Assembly: GCA_015179045.1 (NCBI GenBank) | Contig: WHUZ01000060.1 | Coordinates: 186,001-250,000 of the forward strand | DNA: 64,000 nt | Direction: 5' to 3' | Source of the DNA: Kalaharituber pfeilii | Taxonomy: Eukaryota; Ascomycota; Pezizomycetes; Pezizales; Pezizaceae | Shown here: positions 60,016 to 64,000 of the stretch, in pieces | How the letters are laid out: each line of letters begins with the position of its first letter | Position numbering within the stretch: the stretch's first letter is position 1 | Position numbers and translations under genes: made by a program | The notes under the pieces: model-generated | What the model saw: the letters and a program-made list of their open reading frames with translations, nothing else | Told to the model about the DNA's origin: nothing | The model's database searches: none

Positions 60016-63000
60016 CATTTAAGACATTCTTAAGAAGAATGGGACTATTTCGGTCGCTGAAAGCCCACGGGGAAAGGTCAAGGCTGGCAGTTTTCCTTTT
60101 CGTTTTGTAGCCCTGATAGTTTTTTTTTTATATCATTACTCGCATGCCGCCGTAGCCCTCATAGTGTACTAGTAATGCATGCACAAGATCCAGTGACCCC
60201 CCACGTGCGCAGAGACCCCAATAGGGAACAATGCTGGGATATGCGTATGCCTAAGCATGCGCCTGTGGAAGTGCCTCTAGGGATGGATATGAACTGTATA
60301 TACAGAGCACTGTCATAGTCTGTTAAACCCATAATCTTTCCGTTACCGTCCGCTGAAGGATCTGCATCAAGGTCAGGCAAGCCTCCGGTTATCGACGTGG
60401 GGGACCGCCTAATAGAATGAAATGTTGATCGAGCTGCGCAACACACAGAAGCTCCCCATTTTCGGCAGCATGTACTAGTAGGATAACAAGAACACCAGCT
60501 CCTCGGCGTCTGGAAGACGAGAACTGTTGCAAGTTTATAATACTTGAATCGAATGGCAAACGCTCATAACGCTATTTCTCAGCTGCACTCCTGCTTTCTT
60601 AATTCGCAGAAATTTACGGATCGGCCTTAGAGCCGGACGGCTCACATTCATCCAAGTCCCAGAAATGCTGCGGAAAGCGTGGGGGGTCGAGCTCACATAT
60701 GCAACGGGCAACCCACGCCTGATTAACGATAGAGGGAAACATTTTTTGAAGAATAGTACAGTACAGAGTTCTGTATGCCGATCTTACAATGAAGACGAGC
60801 TATCGCAGGCTAGGACAGCACTTTTACATGGTCATTAAGAAGACCAAATCATCGAGTACAGTAACAAAGGACAGTAATGTGGACATCAAGTTAGTAACAT
60901 GAGCAACGTTAGCTATCATGGCATTGTCAATGTCAAGAAGGATGTGGGCTAGCATGATACTAGTTGAATAAGGGTTACCCGGATTCGGACTCAGGAGTTT
61001 TTTTCTTTTTTCCCTTGGGACCTACTTAACCCTACAAAGAAACGTTGCATCCCTCTCGATACTTCGTTTTTTCAGAAGAAACCATATATGGTCAGTTTAA
61101 CCAAGACTAACAGGGCTCAACTACGAAGTGGATATTACAAGGGATGTCTTCAGCCAGTTGCGTGTGTTATCATAAACATTCTCCGTTGGCAAAGGCGAGC
61201 ATATATTGTTCAATATTGAAACGGTCTCAGTATACGTAACAGAAACTGAGAAAAGGCAGTGATGGACTGAAAACAAAAACGTCGCAACATAAATTATATG
61301 GGTGCAGTGCTGCATTGCCAACTCATTCTACTCATTATTGCAAGCTGCAGCACAAGATTTCCCTCAGTCTAAGTCGAATCGCTTCTATGGACTGGTACTA
61401 CAGCGTGGTAGTTGCTGTGCGCAGAATCAAGCAACTTGCAGGAATTCATGAAAGACTCAACTACAAAAAATTGTCTGGTCAAAGCTTGAAGTTATCAACA
61501 ACTGCCATCCAGGGGATGTGTAGAAGGCATACTCAATTCAGAAGGAACAAGGCAAAGAAGTTGTAGTTCAACTCTTATTTCGAGCTTGTGACACTGCAAG
61601 TATTTTGAAGCAGCTTAAATGTAACCCGAAATGTGATTTTCGAGCAAAACGAAATAATAGGGAGCTTTGCAAGGCATATCGCGGGGAAATGCGGGGAAAA
61701 CCACATCACGTTTATCTCGCTGGGAATGGTGGCAAGTCCTTAATCCTGAAGAAGATATCTGGCTATCCTTTTCCATGCAGGGACCCAGTGTAAAGAATGA
61801 AATGACAATACAGCACTTAAGCTCTGTTGTTTTGGAAAATCGGAGTATAGTGTACAATATTATCCATGGATTGGCATCTGTGCCGTTGGGATCATCTAGA
61901 TTAAATTGGGATGAAGATAAACTTTCAAACCATGAGGATAGTGCTTGAGGGGCCTTGCCTGCAGGGTGTCAGCACCAATAGATACGTAGTTTTGTCCCAT
62001 CGGCGCTTGCTACGTAAAAGTATAGGTAGCATTAACCCATTCTTCTTGATACATGCATCGGCGCTGTGCCTCATGAAGAGCTGTTGTTGTTTGTCACGGT
62101 TAATTTCAATATCACAGGGTAGATATTAAGGCAGATAGCATTGAAATACCTACTTATCCTAGTCCGGAGAAAATACGTGTCGCTGCGCGGCAACCTGTGT
62201 CGGAAGTCGAATCTGTGATATGACTTGATCATTGCAAACTGGGCCAAGCTGATCCTGCTTTTAGTTACGAACCAGCCCTCGGGAAGCGGACTCGATGCAC
62301 CCGGCAACCAAGGCTACCTAGCTAAGCGGAGTGGATGCTGAATGCGCGGACCGGGTAGATTTCTTCAATTATGCTTGCATCAACACGACCCCCCACTTCG
62401 CAACAACCTGGCTAAGGGTTGGTACACCCCTGCATAGGATTGAAGGATTCCGAGTGCTTTTAGATACCAGTGCGATTGCGGGTATTAGGCTTTTCACGTG
62501 CAGCGAAGGGAGCATAAACATGTGTAGCAACAGGTGTTTATCTATCACGAAATTACATTGCGAAATATTGATTTTGAAACGCACAACCTTGCGTGCTGTC
62601 AATTAATCAATGCTAGAACACCTGGCTATTGTAAATAATGCCGCTTTATCACATTCTGTGTCTAGAGCGGAAAACGCTGAAACAGATACTTAATATTCCC
62701 AACTCAGGCTGTATGGTAAACCTGTCTCGGAAAAGCTATTCTCATCTCAGGTCCTTGCAAAGAACTCTTACCCATATAAGGCATTTGCCAATTCAAGTTG
62801 TGGCCGGCAATCTCCTCCATTCATTACACAGCCACTTGTGCAGGGCGTAACTCCATCTTTCTCTCTGCGTTCACCTCTTCCTTTCGCTTTCGGCTCCTTC
62901 CTCCATGCCTGGCCTAGGGCCAGGTTAAATTTTCACCGGCATAAGGACCGCGAACAGCCCCTTCAGTCTCAGGTCAGTACTGGAGATCTCAATATCGATC

Positions 63001-64000
63001 TCGATCGCTGTTCAGTTACTATATCATCAATATTGGGGCTAGGCAAGAATTGAACTAGCGTTTTAGCCGTTTGCTACCAGAAACCCACGCCGGCAGTTAC
63101 ATGCATGGAAGCACAGTCACGGTACTCCCTTTTTGATGATATCTACCGTAATGGGTAGGTGTACTCGTTAAACCAGAAATTTAAGAATGGGTGAGTTTTC
63201 TTTATTTTTGTTTTATTTTTCCAATTTACTTTGGGGTTTTACTTATTCCTCAGGCGTTAATATTTACTTGGTCGATGGAGGCATGCTATGAAGGCATATG
63301 CAAGTCAAAAATGGAACAAGTATGATTGGAATATTAGACCCTGAAAGAACGATGGAAATTGAAACCGACAAAATAATCTCGAAAAGCAACACCAGAGCGT
63401 ACCCTCCAATGCATCGAAAGCTTGGTCAGGCCAATATCTGATATTTGAACATGAAATGAATAAGCACGAAATAAATGAGTAGCTGAAAGTTCAGTGTTTG
63501 CCCACCATACTGCCAATTTGTATCTGTACACAAAACTAGGAAGTTGTTAAATTACCGAATTGAGTAAGCTATCGGTATTACCAGGCTGAGGCCCATGATT
63601 ATTGAACGCATCGATTGAGACAGAGCCTGATATGCAAAATGTACAGCGGTGAACAGCTCTGATAATTTGAAGTGGATATGATAAGATAAACTTATAATTC
63701 TTTGAGCACACCGGAATCTGCTGTGTAAGATTATCACAACTCACAACATAACGAAGCATGTCAGATTGTTTTCAAGGTTTGATCCCACTATGCATAGGTC
63801 GTTAGTATAGAAGTAATGAAGGCGTAATTCAAACGTACTCTAACTTCCAGTTCTTGCTCACCATATCTCTAATTGCAATGATATGCAGACCCTCATTTTG
63901 CAAGGTCATAATACAGCTGTCTATTCAGAATGAAAGGCTTAGTGTGTTACAGAGGCCTAACGAAATGACACTACTTAAGATGAGTTTCCTGCCTACTTTG
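59601..64000. other. Gap, no gene recognised
   Basis: A poly(A) run at 59980-60012, a LINE-B tail at 60120-60151 and scattered short frames, such as 61315-61566 and 61667-61948. None has recognisable domains. Confidence 0.5.
60120..60151 (-). mobile_element. Shortest LINE-B tail insertion
   Basis: 32 bp: T10, then ATATCATTACTCGCATGCCG and CC. Flanked by GTAGCCCTGATAG (60107-60119) and GTAGCCCTCATAG (60152-60164), a 12/13 target duplication. Only about 22 bases of element besides the poly(A). Confidence 0.75.

Noticed and set aside
61315..61948. Short overlapping frames, one with GNGGKSLILKK resembling a P-loop
   Set aside because: No GK[ST] context beyond this, frames overlap, no splice model; likely chance.

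Overview
The window looks like nuclear DNA of a filamentous ascomycete (Pezizomycotina). Genes are sparse. Introns are short, with GT...AG ends and CTAAC/CTGAC branch sites. The gene families are typical of moulds: an RTA1-type membrane protein, STAND-N/ankyrin proteins, a HET-domain relic and a GPI-type mucin. The gaps are crowded with decayed transposons. A repeat-rich genome such as a truffle or other Pezizomycete is a guess from overall character; the species cannot be read from the sequence.

Layout. 1-5.5 kb: two related STAND-N/ankyrin loci on the minus strand; the first runs off the left edge and the second is broken. 7.6-8.0 kb: 3' end of a LINE (family B). 9.5-12.2 kb: a secreted Thr/Pro/Glu-rich mucin with a 9-residue repeat. 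15-19.5 kb: gene-free DNA with a 9-bp minisatellite, small palindromic repeats, a TIR element and a hairpin. 20.0-21.2 kb: a four-exon RTA1 gene. 23.9-28.9 kb: a nest of a Gypsy pol relic, an hAT element with a perfect 8-bp target duplication, and a 49-bp-TIR DNA element. 30.3-34.4 kb: a six-exon multi-pass membrane protein. 34.9-36.6 kb: a pogo-like TIR element and dispersed repeats. 36.6-37.7 kb: a HET-domain pseudogene. 42.4-43.7 kb: a CobW-type metallochaperone GTPase. 45.2-45.6 kb: a solo LTR lying exactly between 71-bp direct repeats. 46.5 kb: an intron-containing tRNA-Val(CAC). 49.0-49.3 kb: two small LINE-B insertions. 53.3-54.5 kb: a two-exon orphan gene. 55.9-57.2 kb: a 5'-truncated LINE (family A) with an intact RNase H domain. 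57.2-64 kb: no recognisable gene.

The most unusual theme is the two LINE families. Each ends in its own short conserved 3' tail plus poly(A). The window carries about ten further copies of just the tail, some with only 21-45 bases of unique sequence, and several are framed by 8-13 bp target duplications. LINE activity here has scattered nearly body-less tails into LTRs, DNA transposons and intergenic DNA. The conventional genes are spread singly and show no functional cluster. The shared thread is cell-surface, membrane and allorecognition-type proteins, the last class (STAND-N/ankyrin, HET) mostly decayed.
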